Below are positions 53,868 to 63,051 of a stretch of DNA of 64,000 nucleotides, in pieces. Each line of letters starts with the position of its first letter. Positions within the stretch are counted from its first letter, which is position 1. This stretch comes from Azospirillum tabaci (GTDB taxonomy: Bacteria; Pseudomonadota; Alphaproteobacteria; Azospirillales; Azospirillaceae), in the NCBI RefSeq assembly GCF_014596085.1, contig NZ_JACCJY010000021.1:1-64000 (forward strand), given 5' to 3'. Both the position numbers and the translations under genes were made by a program. The notes under the pieces were generated by a model, which was given only the letters and a program-made list of their open reading frames with translations, did not search any database and was not told the DNA's origin.

Positions 53868-55394
53868 TTGGAAGCGCTCGGGTCACTCATACACGGGTTC
53901 GGCGTGCTCGCCGACCCCATGAACATCGCCTACATGTTCATCGGCATCACGCTGGGCGTCCTGATCGGCGTGCTGCCTGGGCTGGGCGGGGCGAACGGGG
54001 TGGCGATCCTGCTGCCCCTGACCTTCAGCATGTCGCCGACCTCCGCCATCATCATGCTCTCCTGCATCTATTGGGGGGCGTTGTTCGGCGGGGCCATCAC
54101 CTCGGTCCTGTTCAACATACCGGGTGAGCCATGGTCGGTGGCGACCACCTTCGACGGCCATCCCATGGCGCAGAAGGGCCACGCGGGCGAGGCGCTGACG
54201 GCGGCCTTCACCTCGTCCTTCTTCGGGGCGTTCGTGGCGGTCCTGCTCATCACCTTCCTGGCCCCGGTGATCGCCGGCTTCGCCCTGCGCTTCGGCCCGG
54301 CGGAGTTCTTCGCGGTCCAGCTTCTGACCTTCTGCAGTTTCGTCGGCATGGGCAGCGAATCCCCGTTCAAGGTGCTGTGCGCCATGATGCTGGGCTTCGC
54401 GCTGGCCGCGGTCGGCCTGGACAGCGTGACCGGCGAACTGCGTATGACCTTCGGCTCGGTGGAGCTGCTGCGCGGCTTCGACTTCCTGATCGCGGTCATC
54501 GGCCTGTTCGGCATCGGCGAGATCCTCCTGACCATGGAGGAGGGCCTCGCCTTCAAGGGCAAGAGCGCCAAGATCAACGCCAAGGTCGTGTGGGAGACCT
54601 GGAAGAGCCTGCCCCGCTACTGGGTCACCGCCATCCGCGGCTCCATCGTCGGCTGCTGGATGGGCATCACGCCCGGCGGCGCCACCCCCGCCTCCTTCAT
54701 GAGCTACGGCCTCGCCAAGCGCTTCTCCAAGAACCGCCAGAATTTCGGCAACGGCGAGGTGGAGGGCGTGGTCGCTCCGGAGACCGCGGCCCACGCCGCC
54801 GGGACCAGCGCGCTGCTGCCCATGCTGACGCTGGGCATCCCCGGCTCGCCCACCGCGGCGGTGCTGCTGGGCGGCCTGCTGATCTGGGGACTCCAGCCCG
54901 GCCCGCTGCTGTTCGTCGAGCAGAAGGAGTTCGTCTGGGGCCTGATCGCCAGCATGTATCTGGGCAACATCGCCGGCCTGATCGTCGTGCTGACCACGGT
55001 TCCGGTCTTCGCCTCGATCCTGCGCATCCCCTTCAGCATCATCGCGCCGGTCATCGTGGTGATCTGTGCGGTCGGCGCCTACACGGTGCACAACGCCTTC
55101 CTCGACATCGTCATGATGCTGGTGTTCGGCGTCGTCGGATACGTCTTCAAGAAGCTGTCCTACCCGCTGGCCCCGCTGGTTCTGGCGCTGGTGCTGGGCG
55201 ACATGGCGGAAAGCTCCTTCCGGCAGGCCATGCTGGTGTCGCAGGGCGATCTGGCGATCTTCTGGTCCAACCCGCTGGTCGGCAGCATCGTCACCCTGGC
55301 GCTGGTCATGCTGTTCTGGCCGCTGATCTCCGCCCTGCTGCGCAAGCGCCAGTCCCGGCAGGACGGCGGGACCCAGGTCATGCCCGTGAAATAG
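53868..55394 (+). CDS. tctA: Tripartite tricarboxylate transporter large membrane subunit
   Basis: A 508-residue, about 12-helix permease with the TctA signatures GVLIGVLPGLGGANGVAILL, FNIPGEPWSVATTFDGHPMA and GITPGGATPASFMSYGLAKR, and LGIPGSPTAAVLLGGLLIWG. TTG 53868 is preferred: AAGGGAGG lies five bases before it and the product begins EALGSLIHGFGVL, as TctA proteins normally do. An in-frame ATG at 53847 would add seven residues and overlies the ribosome-binding site. A strong terminator follows. Confidence 0.93.
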   Translation: MEALGSLIHGFGVLADPMNIAYMFIGITLGVLIGVLPGLGGANGVAILLPLTFSMSPTSAIIMLSCIYWGALFGGAITSVLFNIPGEPWSVATTFDGHPMAQKGHAGEALTAAFTSSFFGAFVAVLLITFLAPVIAGFALRFGPAEFFAVQLLTFCSFVGMGSESPFKVLCAMMLGFALAAVGLDSVTGELRMTFGSVELLRGFDFLIAVIGLFGIGEILLTMEEGLAFKGKSAKINAKVVWETWKSLPRYWVTAIRGSIVGCWMGITPGGATPASFMSYGLAKRFSKNRQNFGNGEVEGVVAPETAAHAAGTSALLPMLTLGIPGSPTAAVLLGGLLIWGLQPGPLLFVEQKEFVWGLIASMYLGNIAGLIVVLTTVPVFASILRIPFSIIAPVIVVICAVGAYTVHNAFLDIVMMLVFGVVGYVFKKLSYPLAPLVLALVLGDMAESSFRQAMLVSQGDLAIFWSNPLVGSIVTLALVMLFWPLISALLRKRQSRQDGGTQVMPVK

Positions 55395-55423
55395 GTCATC
55401 CCGGTGAACCAGCTCCACCCACT

Positions 55424-55460
55424 CCCCCGCCGGCGTCCGGGACGGGACGACCGGCGGGGG
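55424..55460 (+). terminator. Rho-independent-like terminator of the tct operon
   Basis: A perfect 10-bp stem CCCCCGCCGG / CCGGCGGGGG with a 17-nt loop, followed by GATTTCTTCT, 29 bp after the tctA stop. Confidence 0.75.
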
Positions 55461-55491
55461 GATTTCTTCTCACATCGGGGGGTTCGGGACG

Positions 55492-56196
55492 ATGGACACG
55501 TCCGATTTCATGATCGCTCTGCTCCAGATCATCTGGATCGACATCCTGCTCAGCGGTGACAACGCGCTCGTCATCGCGCTGGCTTGCCGCTCGCTGCCGC
55601 CGAAACAACAGAAGATCGGCGTCTTCCTCGGCACCGGGGCGGCCATCGTGCTGCGCGTGCTGTTCGCCGTCATCATCGCCTACCTGCTGGCCATCCCGTA
55701 CCTGAAGATCATTGGCGGGGCACTGCTGTTCTGGATCGCCATCAAGCTGATGCTGCCCACCGAGGAGGAGGCGCAGGCGGAGCATGACGGCACCTCCGCC
55801 GGTCTGTGGGGGGTGGTCCGCACCATCGTGATCGCCGACGCGGTGATGAGCCTGGACAACGTCATCGCCATCGCCGCCGCCTCGCACGGCAACACGGTCC
55901 TGCTGATCCTGGGGCTGGCCATCAGCATTCCGCTGATCGTCTTCGGCAGCACCCTGATCCTGAAGGCCATCGAACGTCTGCCGGCCCTGGTCTATGCCGG
56001 CGCCGGACTGCTCGGCTACATCGCGGCGGAGGTCATCCTCACCGACCCGAGCATCCACTCCAACGTGACGGAAAGCCTGCCGGTGCTGACCGGTACGGCG
56101 CCCTTCGTCGCGGCGCTGGGGGTGATGACGGCCGGCTTCCTGATGGCCCGCAGCATCAACCGCCGCCGCGCCTTGGTGGAGACCGATCCGGCTTGA
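55492..56196 (+). CDS. TerC-family integral membrane protein
   Basis: A 234-residue inner-membrane protein of the TerC/YjbE group, linked to metal (manganese) export or tellurite resistance. It has about seven helices and the two acidic signature motifs DILLSGDNALVIALA (residues about 18-32) and DAVMSLDNVIAIAAASHG (about 115-132), whose aspartates probably handle the cation. No manganese riboswitch (yybP-type) is seen upstream. It follows the tct terminator by 31 bp and ends next to a small gene on the other strand. Confidence 0.93.
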   Translation: MDTSDFMIALLQIIWIDILLSGDNALVIALACRSLPPKQQKIGVFLGTGAAIVLRVLFAVIIAYLLAIPYLKIIGGALLFWIAIKLMLPTEEEAQAEHDGTSAGLWGVVRTIVIADAVMSLDNVIAIAAASHGNTVLLILGLAISIPLIVFGSTLILKAIERLPALVYAGAGLLGYIAAEVILTDPSIHSNVTESLPVLTGTAPFVAALGVMTAGFLMARSINRRRALVETDPA

Positions 56197-56203
56197 AGAG
56201 GTT

Positions 56204-56392
56204 TCAGCAGCAGGAGGAGCGACGGGGCTCGCGGCAGCGGTTGCCCCGGACCGCCCGGAAACGGCCCGGCAGGGCCATGGCGCGCACGTCGCTGGTGATC
56301 TCGGAGATGAGGCCAGGATCGTTCCGCAAAATCTCCGTCACCACGGCGGCCAACCCGGCCAGGGCGAACACGACGGCAAGACTCTCCAACAT
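56204..56392 (-). CDS. Small putative membrane protein
   Basis: A 62-residue protein with one N-terminal hydrophobic helix (MLESLAVVFALAGLAAVVTE) and a basic C-terminus (GRFRAVRGNRCREPRRSSCC). CGGAG lies seven bases before ATG 56392, which supports translation. It is convergent with terC, seven bases from its stop. The family and function are unknown; the short length makes the call uncertain. Confidence 0.5.
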   Translation of the reverse strand: MLESLAVVFALAGLAAVVTEILRNDPGLISEITSDVRAMALPGRFRAVRGNRCREPRRSSCC

Positions 56393-56553
56393 GTAGAACT
56401 CCGAACTCTGACCACACTCATGTTGCAATGCAGCAGAGATGGCGCAAAGTCCGTTGGAGAGCAAGGGACAAGAAACATAGAATTTCGTATACCAGATACG
56501 CAGCAGGAGCCGGACACAGGCTCCGCACCGCCAGTTCAGGGAGGAACGTCGAG

Positions 56554-57240
56554 ATGCAAGCGAAGGATGTCATGACATCGCCGGTCATCACGGTGGCGCT
56601 GGACACCCCCGTGCCGGACATCGCCGAACTGCTTTTGACCCATCGGATCAGCGGCTTGCCGGTCGTCGACCAGGACGGCCGCGCGGTCGGCGTCATCAGC
56701 GAGGGGGACCTTCTGCGCCGGGTGGAGACGGGAACCGACCGGCCGCGCGCCCGCTGGCTGGAGATGCTGGTGGGCCGCAACGTGCAGGCCGCCGACTTCC
56801 TGAAGACGCATGGGCGCTGCGCGCGCGACGTCATGTCGCGCCCGGTTCACGCCGTCGCGCCCGACGCGGAGATCGCGGAGATCGCGGACCTGATGGAGGA
56901 CAAGCGGATCAAGCGCGCCCCCGTCCTGGTCGACGGCCGCCCGGTCGGCATCATCAGCCGGGCCAACCTGCTGCACGGGCTGCTCCGCAACCGGCGTAGC
57001 GCCGCCGGTTTCGGCGCGTCCGGCGACGAGGCGATCCGCGCCGCGCTGCTGGAGGCGTTGGACGGACAGTCCTGGGTGGACCTCAATCGGATCAACATCG
57101 TCGTCAACGACGGGGTCGTGCAGCTCTGGGGCATGGTCGACAGCGAGGAGCAGCGCCGCGCCCTGCACACCGCGGCGAGCGGCGTGAGCGGCGTGAAGCG
57201 CGTGGAGGAGCATTTGAACCGGAACCGCTTCGTCGGGTGA
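56554..57240 (+). CDS. CBS-domain pair with C-terminal BON domain
   Basis: A 228-residue protein. Two CBS motifs (VMTSPVITVALDTPVPDIAE with ISGLPVVDQDGRAVGVISEG, and VMSRPVHAVAPDAEIAEIAD with APVLVDGRPVGIISRANLL) should bind adenosyl ligands. Residues about 155-228 form a BON domain (IRAALLEALDGQSWVDLNRI, NDGVVQLWGMVDSEEQRRAL), a fold found in periplasmic or osmotically induced proteins. There is no signal peptide, so it should be cytoplasmic. GGGAGGAACGTCGAG precedes ATG 56554. The role is probably energy- or stress-linked sensing; it is 36 bp before a GntR gene. Confidence 0.9.
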   Translation: MQAKDVMTSPVITVALDTPVPDIAELLLTHRISGLPVVDQDGRAVGVISEGDLLRRVETGTDRPRARWLEMLVGRNVQAADFLKTHGRCARDVMSRPVHAVAPDAEIAEIADLMEDKRIKRAPVLVDGRPVGIISRANLLHGLLRNRRSAAGFGASGDEAIRAALLEALDGQSWVDLNRINIVVNDGVVQLWGMVDSEEQRRALHTAASGVSGVKRVEEHLNRNRFVG

Positions 57241-57276
57241 TCCCCCGGCCATCCGCCCCATTGAAGGAGCAGCCCG

Positions 57277-58035
57277 ATGCCGCCACCCGAACTGTCCGTC
57301 CAACCGTTGGACTCCGGTGCCACCTTCCGCAACCAAGTCTACCGAAAGCTGAAGCAGGCCATCATCCAGATGGACATCTACGACCACCCCGGCGACGTCC
57401 GGCTGGACGAACGCCAGCTCAGCGGCCTGCTGGGCGTCAGCCGGACCCCGATCCGCGAGGCCCTGACCCTGCTGGAGCAGGAAGGTCTGGTACGGCTGGA
57501 GCCGCGGCGCGGGATCTACGTCGTCCGCAAGACCAAGACCGAGATCATCGAGATGATCATCGCCTGGGCGGCGCTGGAGAGCATGGCGACCCGCCTTGCC
57601 GCCGAACGCGCCACCGCGGAGGACATCAACATGCTGTGGGACATCTTCCGCAGCTTCGAGGAACAGGCGCCCTCCGACAACATCCAGGAATACTCCGACG
57701 CCAACATCGAGTTCCACAAGGCGATCATCCGCCTCAGCCGGGCGCGCATCCTGGAGACGCTGACCGACAACCTGTTCATCCACATGCGGGCCATCCGCAA
57801 GCTGTCGATCCGGCAGGACAACCGGGCCGAACAGTCGATGCACGAGCACCGTGACATCATCCGGGCGCTGGAGCGGCGCGACGGCGAACTGGCGGAGCGC
57901 TTGGCTCGCGAACACACGCTGGGGCTGGCCGCCCATGTCGAGCGGCACGGCGATTTCCTCGACTGGCTGCGGTTGGCCGAGGTGCGGGGCACTGACGTGA
58001 AGGCCGCGTTCAAGGACGGCCTGCCGCTGATGTAG
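57277..58035 (+). CDS. GntR-family transcriptional regulator, FCD subfamily
   Basis: A 252-residue regulator. The N-terminal helix-turn-helix reads VRLDERQLSGLLGVSRTPIR followed by EALTLLEQEGLVRLEPRRGI, and the FCD effector domain has EYSDANIEFHKAIIRLSRAR and EHRDIIRALERRDGELAERL. AAGGAG lies eight bases before ATG 57277. It is 36 bp behind the CBS-BON gene, possibly cotranscribed, and convergent with mmsA. Its ligand and targets are unknown; no matching palindrome was found nearby. Confidence 0.9.
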   Translation: MPPPELSVQPLDSGATFRNQVYRKLKQAIIQMDIYDHPGDVRLDERQLSGLLGVSRTPIREALTLLEQEGLVRLEPRRGIYVVRKTKTEIIEMIIAWAALESMATRLAAERATAEDINMLWDIFRSFEEQAPSDNIQEYSDANIEFHKAIIRLSRARILETLTDNLFIHMRAIRKLSIRQDNRAEQSMHEHRDIIRALERRDGELAERLAREHTLGLAAHVERHGDFLDWLRLAEVRGTDVKAAFKDGLPLM

Positions 58036-58060
58036 CAGCGGACAGCGGACCGCAATTTAG

Positions 58061-58237
58061 CCCTCTCCCCCTGGGGAGAGGGTGGCCCGAAGGGCCGGTG
58101 AGGGGGTTGTGCGTTTCCGGTACGTCCGGCACAAGCGCACCCCCCTCACCCCAACCCTCTCCCCGCTTTCGGCGGACCACAGGTCCGCCTGTCGCGTCAG
58201 CGCAAACTTCGTTTGCGCGTGAGCGGAGGGGAGAGGG
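58061..58237. repeat. C/G-rich palindromic repeat, type B (long form with insert)
   Basis: A 177-bp copy with CCCTCTCCCC...GGGGAGAGGG ends, TGGCCCGAAGGGCCGGTGAGGG and CCCTCACCCCAACCCTCTCC arms, and an extra middle part with two nested dyads: GGCGGACCACAGGTCCGCC and GCGCAAACTTCGTTTGCGC. It lies between the convergent gntR and mmsA genes and could end both transcripts. Confidence 0.8.
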
Positions 58238-58250
58238 AATTACGCTTCCC

Positions 58251-59750
58251 TCACTTCATCGACGGGAAGGAGAACTGCGCGCCTTCGCGCACGCCGCCCG
58301 CCGGCCAGCGCTGGGTGATCGTCTTGCGCCGGGTGTAGAAGCGCACGCCGTCCGGCCCGTAGGCCGCCAGATCGCCGAACAGCGACCGCTTCCAGCCGCC
58401 GAAGCTGTGGTAGGACACCGGCACCGGAAGCGGCACGTTGACGCCGACCATGCCGACCTTGATCGCGTCGGTGAAGTAGCGCGCGGCCTCGCCGTCGCGG
58501 GTGAACAGGCAGGTGCCGTTGCCGTACTCGTGGGCGTCGATCAGGTCCATGCCCTCCTGCATCGTCTTCACGCGCACGACGCAGAGGACCGGGCCGAAGA
58601 TCTCTTCCCGGTAGACGCTCATGTCCGGCGTCACCCGGTCGAACAGGCAGCCGCCGAGGAAGAAGCCGCCCTCGTGCCCCGGCACCACCAGCCCGCGGCC
58701 GTCGACGACCAGTTCCGCCCCTTCGGCGACGCCTTGGTCCACGTACCCCTTCACCTTCTCGAAATGGGCGCGGGTGACCAGTGGACCCATGTCGCAGCCG
58801 GTGCCGGTCCCTGCCCCCACCGTCAGGCCGCGCACCTGCTCCGCCAGCATCGCCACCACACGGTCGGCGGTCGCGTCGCCCACCGCGACGACCACGGAGA
58901 TCGCCATGCAGCGCTCCCCGCAGGAGCCGTAGGCCGCCCCCATGATCGCACTGACCGCGTTGTCGAGGTCGGCGTCGGGCATGACGATGGCGTGGTTCTT
59001 GGCCCCGCCCAACGCCTGCACCCGTTTCCCATGGGCGGTGCCGGTGGCGTAGACGTATTCGGCAACCGGCGTGGAGCCGACGAAGCTGACCGCCTGGACG
59101 CGCGGGTCGGTCAGCAGCGTGTCGACCGCCTCCTTGTCGCCGTGGACGACGTTCAGCACGCCCGGCGGCAGGCCCGCCTCCTGGGCCAGCTGCGCGACGA
59201 GCAGGGAAGCGCTCGGATCACGCTCCGACGGCTTCAGGATGAAGCTGTTGCCGCAGGCCACGGCGACCGGGAACATCCACAGCGGGACCATGGCCGGGAA
59301 GTTGAAGGGCGTGATGCCCGCCACGACGCCCAGCGGCTGGAACTCCGACCAGCTGTCGATGCCCGGCCCGACGTTCTTGGAATGCTCGCCCTTCAGCAGA
59401 TCGGCGATGCCGCAGGCGTATTCGACGTTCTCGATGCCGCGGGTCAGTTCGCCGCGGGCGTCCTCCAGAGTCTTGCCGTGTTCCCGCGTGATCGCCGCGC
59501 AGATGCGGTCGGCGTTGTCCTCCAGCAATTGGCGGAAGCGGAACATTACCCGTGCCCGCTTGGCCGGCGGCGTCGCCCGCCACGCCGGGAAGGCGGCCTC
59601 GGCGGCGGCGATGGCCGATTCCACGGTGGCGCGGCTGGCGAGCGGGACGCGGCCCACGGTTTCACCCGTCGCCGGGTTCACGATGTCGGCGCTGCGGGTC
59701 TCGGCGGGGGCGTCGGCCGTGCCGCCGATGAGGTGCGGAACGAGGGTCAT
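58251..59750 (-). CDS. mmsA: Methylmalonate/malonate-semialdehyde dehydrogenase (acylating)
   Basis: Converts (methyl)malonate semialdehyde with NAD and CoA to propionyl- or acetyl-CoA plus CO2. The 499-residue ALDH has [37 protein letters not shown] and the catalytic C281 in [13 protein letters not shown]; it lacks the usual ALDH general-base glutamate (LGGAKNH instead of LELGGK), as expected for the CoA-acylating MmsA class. Start ATG 59750 gives the normal length. It is 29 bp downstream of an omega-aminotransferase gene, which fits beta-alanine degradation through malonate semialdehyde; valine and inositol routes are alternatives. Confidence 0.94.
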   Translation of the reverse strand: MTLVPHLIGGTADAPAETRSADIVNPATGETVGRVPLASRATVESAIAAAEAAFPAWRATPPAKRARVMFRFRQLLEDNADRICAAITREHGKTLEDARGELTRGIENVEYACGIADLLKGEHSKNVGPGIDSWSEFQPLGVVAGITPFNFPAMVPLWMFPVAVACGNSFILKPSERDPSASLLVAQLAQEAGLPPGVLNVVHGDKEAVDTLLTDPRVQAVSFVGSTPVAEYVYATGTAHGKRVQALGGAKNHAIVMPDADLDNAVSAIMGAAYGSCGERCMAISVVVAVGDATADRVVAMLAEQVRGLTVGAGTGTGCDMGPLVTRAHFEKVKGYVDQGVAEGAELVVDGRGLVVPGHEGGFFLGGCLFDRVTPDMSVYREEIFGPVLCVVRVKTMQEGMDLIDAHEYGNGTCLFTRDGEAARYFTDAIKVGMVGVNVPLPVPVSYHSFGGWKRSLFGDLAAYGPDGVRFYTRRKTITQRWPAGGVREGAQFSFPSMK

Positions 59751-59779
59751 GGCGTTCTCCATTGTCCTCAGTCGATGGC

Positions 59780-61141
59780 TCAGGCGGTCGCCTGGATGGC
59801 GTCGGAAACGGCGTTCATCAGCCGGTCGAGGTCCTCGCGCTCGCTGATGAAATGCGGGCCGAACTGCAGCGTGTCGCCACCGAAACGGACGTAGAAGCCC
59901 GCCTTCCAGCAATGCATGGCGATCTCGTAGGGCCGGCGGGCCGGCTCGCCCGGCAGAGCGGCGATCTGCACCGCGCCGGCGAGACCGTAATTGCGGATGT
60001 CGGTGACGTGCTTCAGCCCTTTCAGCCCGTGCAGCACCGTCTCGAAATGCGGGGCGAGCGCCGCCGCCTTCTCGGCCAGCTTGTCCCGCTCGAACAGCTC
60101 CAGGGCGGCGAGGCCGGCGGCGCAGGCGACGGGGTGGGCGGAGTAGGTGTAGCCGTGCGGGAACTCGACCATGTAGTCGGCGCCGCCGTTGTCCATGAAG
60201 GTCTGGTAGATCTCATGGCTGGCGACGACGGCGCCCATCGGCACCGCGCCGTTGGTCAGGCCCTTGGCGACGTTCATGATGTCGGGGACCACGCCGAAGG
60301 CGTCGGCGCCGAAGGCGGCCCCCATGCGGCCGAAGCCGGTGATGACCTCGTCGAAGATCAGCAGGATGTTGTGCTTGTCGCACAGCTCGCGCAGCCGCTT
60401 CAGATAGCCCTTGGGCGGCGGCAGGACGCCCGCCGAGCCGGCCAGCGGCTCCACGATCACCGCGGCGATGTTGGAGGCGTCGTGCAGGGCGACCAGTTCC
60501 TCCAGCGCGTCGGCCAAGTCCGCGCCCTGCTCGGGCAGGCCCTTGGTGAAGGCGTTCTGCGGCAGCAGCGTGTGCGGCAGATGGTCGGCTTCGACGCCCG
60601 AGCCGAACAGCTTGCGGTTGCCGCCGATGCCGCCCAGGCTGATGCCGCCGAAATTGACGCCGTGATAGCCCTTCGACCGGCCGATCAGCTTGGTCTTGGT
60701 CGGCTGGCCCTTCAGCCGCCAATAGGCGCGCGCCATCTTCAGCGCCGTGTCGGTGGCCTCCGACCCCGAGTTGACGAAGAACACATGGTCCAGCCCGGCG
60801 GGCGTCATCGAGGCCAGCTTGTGCGCCAGCTTGAAAGCGGCGGGGTGGCCGAACTGGAAGGCCGGGCTGTAGTCCAGCTCGGCGATCTGGCGGGCCACCG
60901 CCTCGCTGATCTCGCGGCGGCTGTGTCCGGCGCCGCAGCACCACAGGCCGGACAGGCTGTCGTAGATCTTCCGACCCTCGGCGTCCCAGTACCAAGCGCC
61001 CTCGGCGCGGGCGATCAGGCGCGGGTTTGCCTTGAACTCGCGGTTCGCCGTGAAGGGCATCCAGTGGGCGTCCAGCTCCTCGCGCGTCAGCCCCGCGGTC
61101 TGGGCGGTTCCGGTCTTCTGGCTCTCGTCCAAGGGCGGCAT
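59780..61141 (-). CDS. Class III omega-aminotransferase, probable beta-alanine-pyruvate transaminase
   Basis: A 453-residue PLP enzyme of the class III (omega-amino acid) type. It has [20 protein letters not shown], the PLP aspartate in [14 protein letters not shown], the PLP lysine K293 in [14 protein letters not shown], and [19 protein letters not shown]. The N-terminus ([13 protein letters not shown]) is the pattern of beta-alanine-pyruvate transaminases. It would produce malonate semialdehyde for the MmsA encoded 29 bp downstream. It is divergent from a LysR gene, which is its probable activator. Confidence 0.92.
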   Translation of the reverse strand: MPPLDESQKTGTAQTAGLTREELDAHWMPFTANREFKANPRLIARAEGAWYWDAEGRKIYDSLSGLWCCGAGHSRREISEAVARQIAELDYSPAFQFGHPAAFKLAHKLASMTPAGLDHVFFVNSGSEATDTALKMARAYWRLKGQPTKTKLIGRSKGYHGVNFGGISLGGIGGNRKLFGSGVEADHLPHTLLPQNAFTKGLPEQGADLADALEELVALHDASNIAAVIVEPLAGSAGVLPPPKGYLKRLRELCDKHNILLIFDEVITGFGRMGAAFGADAFGVVPDIMNVAKGLTNGAVPMGAVVASHEIYQTFMDNGGADYMVEFPHGYTYSAHPVACAAGLAALELFERDKLAEKAAALAPHFETVLHGLKGLKHVTDIRNYGLAGAVQIAALPGEPARRPYEIAMHCWKAGFYVRFGGDTLQFGPHFISEREDLDRLMNAVSDAIQATA

Positions 61142-61265
61142 CGGGCGGCACTCCTGCTGGCTGGGGTGGCATCGAAAGTCACGTCGGAAAAACAGTGTGC
61201 GCGGAGCCTTGGTTGCGTTAAATCCAAACCATTCAAACCTTACGCAAGCATTCGCTTACCTATCC

Positions 61266-62213
61266 ATGACCAAGCCCGTCCGCCCCTTGAGCGGCCTCAA
61301 CGACGCCGACCTGCGCCTGCTGCGCGTCTTCAAGACGGTGGTGGAATGCGGCGGCTTTTCCGCGGCGGAGGTGGAGCTGAACATCGGCCGCGCCGCCATC
61401 AGCCTGCACATGGCGGATCTGGAGCGGCGGCTGGGGCTGCGCCTGTGCCGGCGCGGGCGGGCCGGCTTCCTGCTGACTGACGAGGGGCGCATGGCCTACG
61501 AGGCGGCGCTGCGCCTGTTCGCCGGTCTGGAAAGTTTCCGCAGCGAGATCAACGCCGCGCACGGGCGCCTGCGCGGGGAGTTGAACATCGGCATCACCGA
61601 CAACCTCGTGACGATGCCGAAGATGCGGGTGACCGACGCCTTGCGCGGCCTGAAGCAGCAGGGGCCGGAGGTGCGGGTGAACATCCGCATGATCCCGCCC
61701 AACGAGATCGAGCGTGGCGTGCTGGACGGGCGCCTTCAGGTCGGCGTGGTGCCGGCGCGGCGCGCCCTGCCCGGCCTGGACCGCTTGCCGCTGTATCAGG
61801 AGGAGTCGCGCCTTTATTGCGGGCGCGGCCATCCGCTGTTCGATGCGGAGACCGTGCCCGACGCGGCGGTTGAAGCCGCCGATGCCGTGGCGCCGACCGA
61901 GGCGCAGCAGGTGCCGGAGGCGGCGGGGGTGCAGCAGGCGCTGACCGCCACCGCCACCGCCACCGACCGCGAGGGCGTGGCCTTCCTCATCCTGACCGGC
62001 TGCTACGTCGGCTTCCTGCCCACCCATTACGCGCGGCAATGGGTCGAGCGCGGGGCGATGCGCGCCCTGCTGCCGGACCGCTTCCACTACGCCCAGGAAT
62101 TCCAGGCGGTCACCAAGAAAGGCGCACAGCCCAATCTGGTGCTGGAACGGTTTCTCGACCTGCTGAGACGGACGGGAATGGCGGGGGAAGGTGGCTCTCA
62201 AAAATCGGGGTGA
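61266..62213 (+). CDS. LysR-family transcriptional regulator
   Basis: A 315-residue LysR regulator. The winged helix reads LLRVFKTVVECGGFSAAEVE, NIGRAAISLHMADLERRLGL and RLCRRGRAGFLLTDEG; the effector domain starts GRLRGELNIGITDNLVTMP. It lies 124 bp from the divergent aminotransferase gene, the usual LysR layout, so it probably activates the aminotransferase-mmsA pair. A similar LysR/transaminase/semialdehyde dehydrogenase grouping is known for beta-alanine use in pseudomonads (bau genes). The inducer would be the amino acid or the semialdehyde. Confidence 0.91.
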   Translation: MTKPVRPLSGLNDADLRLLRVFKTVVECGGFSAAEVELNIGRAAISLHMADLERRLGLRLCRRGRAGFLLTDEGRMAYEAALRLFAGLESFRSEINAAHGRLRGELNIGITDNLVTMPKMRVTDALRGLKQQGPEVRVNIRMIPPNEIERGVLDGRLQVGVVPARRALPGLDRLPLYQEESRLYCGRGHPLFDAETVPDAAVEAADAVAPTEAQQVPEAAGVQQALTATATATDREGVAFLILTGCYVGFLPTHYARQWVERGAMRALLPDRFHYAQEFQAVTKKGAQPNLVLERFLDLLRRTGMAGEGGSQKSG

Positions 62214-62292
62214 TTTTCATTGACGCCGGCCCGGTCACGCCCCACCGTAATTGAGGGGAATACGAACAAAGAACCGGTGGGGGAGCGCGGCC

Positions 62293-62853
62293 ATGGTGAT
62301 GCTGACCGAACAGTTCGTCATCGACTATCTGCTGTTCGCCGCCGTTCTTCTCACCGTCACCTGTTCCCTGCTCGGCAGTTTCTTTCTCAGCGCGCTCAGC
62401 CGCCAGACGGGGGCCCTGTCCCGTCTGCTTCTGTGGGGGGTTCCGGCGACGCTGCTCAGCACCGCCCTGTGGTCGCTGGCCATGCCGGCCGACCGGGCGC
62501 TGGTCGTCGGTGCGGCCACCGCCGGGGCGACGCTCATCGGGCAGCATCTCTTGCCCTTCGGCCCGGTCGGTCCGCGTGGCTCCTGGTCATGGGACGCGCT
62601 GGTGTTCCGCGGCCTGTCCTGGACCGGGCGCACCGCCCTGATGCTCTCCCCCGCCGTGTGGCTCGGCGGCATGCCGTCCTGGATCCTGTGGTTCGCCCTG
62701 GCCGGAGCCGTGAACGCCGCCATCTTCGCCCTGTGCCAGTTGCGCGGCACCAACCCGGCGCTGCGCCGGTCGGTGGAGCAGGGCGACGTCTTGTGGGGCG
62801 GGTCCCAGGGGGCGGTTCTGGGCGGCCTGCCGGCGTTCCTGATGCTTTTGTGA
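62293..62853 (+). CDS. Hypothetical integral membrane protein
   Basis: A 186-residue protein with about five hydrophobic segments (VIDYLLFAAVLLTVTCSLLG, LLLWGVPATLLSTALWSLAM, LVVGAATAGATLIGQHLL, ILWFALAGAVNAAIFALCQL, GAVLGGLPAFLMLL). I do not recognise the family. GGGGAG precedes ATG 62293 at normal distance; ATG 62299 is an alternative. The 198 bp after it hold a CGGTCC/GGACCG repeat and the GGAGG site of the next gene but no gene. Confidence 0.75.
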   Translation: MVMLTEQFVIDYLLFAAVLLTVTCSLLGSFFLSALSRQTGALSRLLLWGVPATLLSTALWSLAMPADRALVVGAATAGATLIGQHLLPFGPVGPRGSWSWDALVFRGLSWTGRTALMLSPAVWLGGMPSWILWFALAGAVNAAIFALCQLRGTNPALRRSVEQGDVLWGGSQGAVLGGLPAFLMLL

Positions 62854-63051
62854 CGGAGCCCCCGAGAGCCGGGGATGATTCCACCGTACTCATACGAAAA
62901 TGCACCGGGTGGGTCTTGCGCGGGCGGGAGGACCGGGCCATCTGTGCGGGACTGGCTCCGGGCCCCTCTGGCGGTCCACACGGTACGGACCGCGATGTCG
63001 GAGCCCTTCACTTGAGTGGACGGCGCAGCCGTCCCCTTCTGGAGGGTCCGT

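Noticed and set aside
55395..55491. Manganese riboswitch (yybP-ykoY type) before the TerC gene
   Set aside because: The gap is only 97 bp, is mostly the tct terminator, and lacks the conserved GGGGAGUA-type loops.
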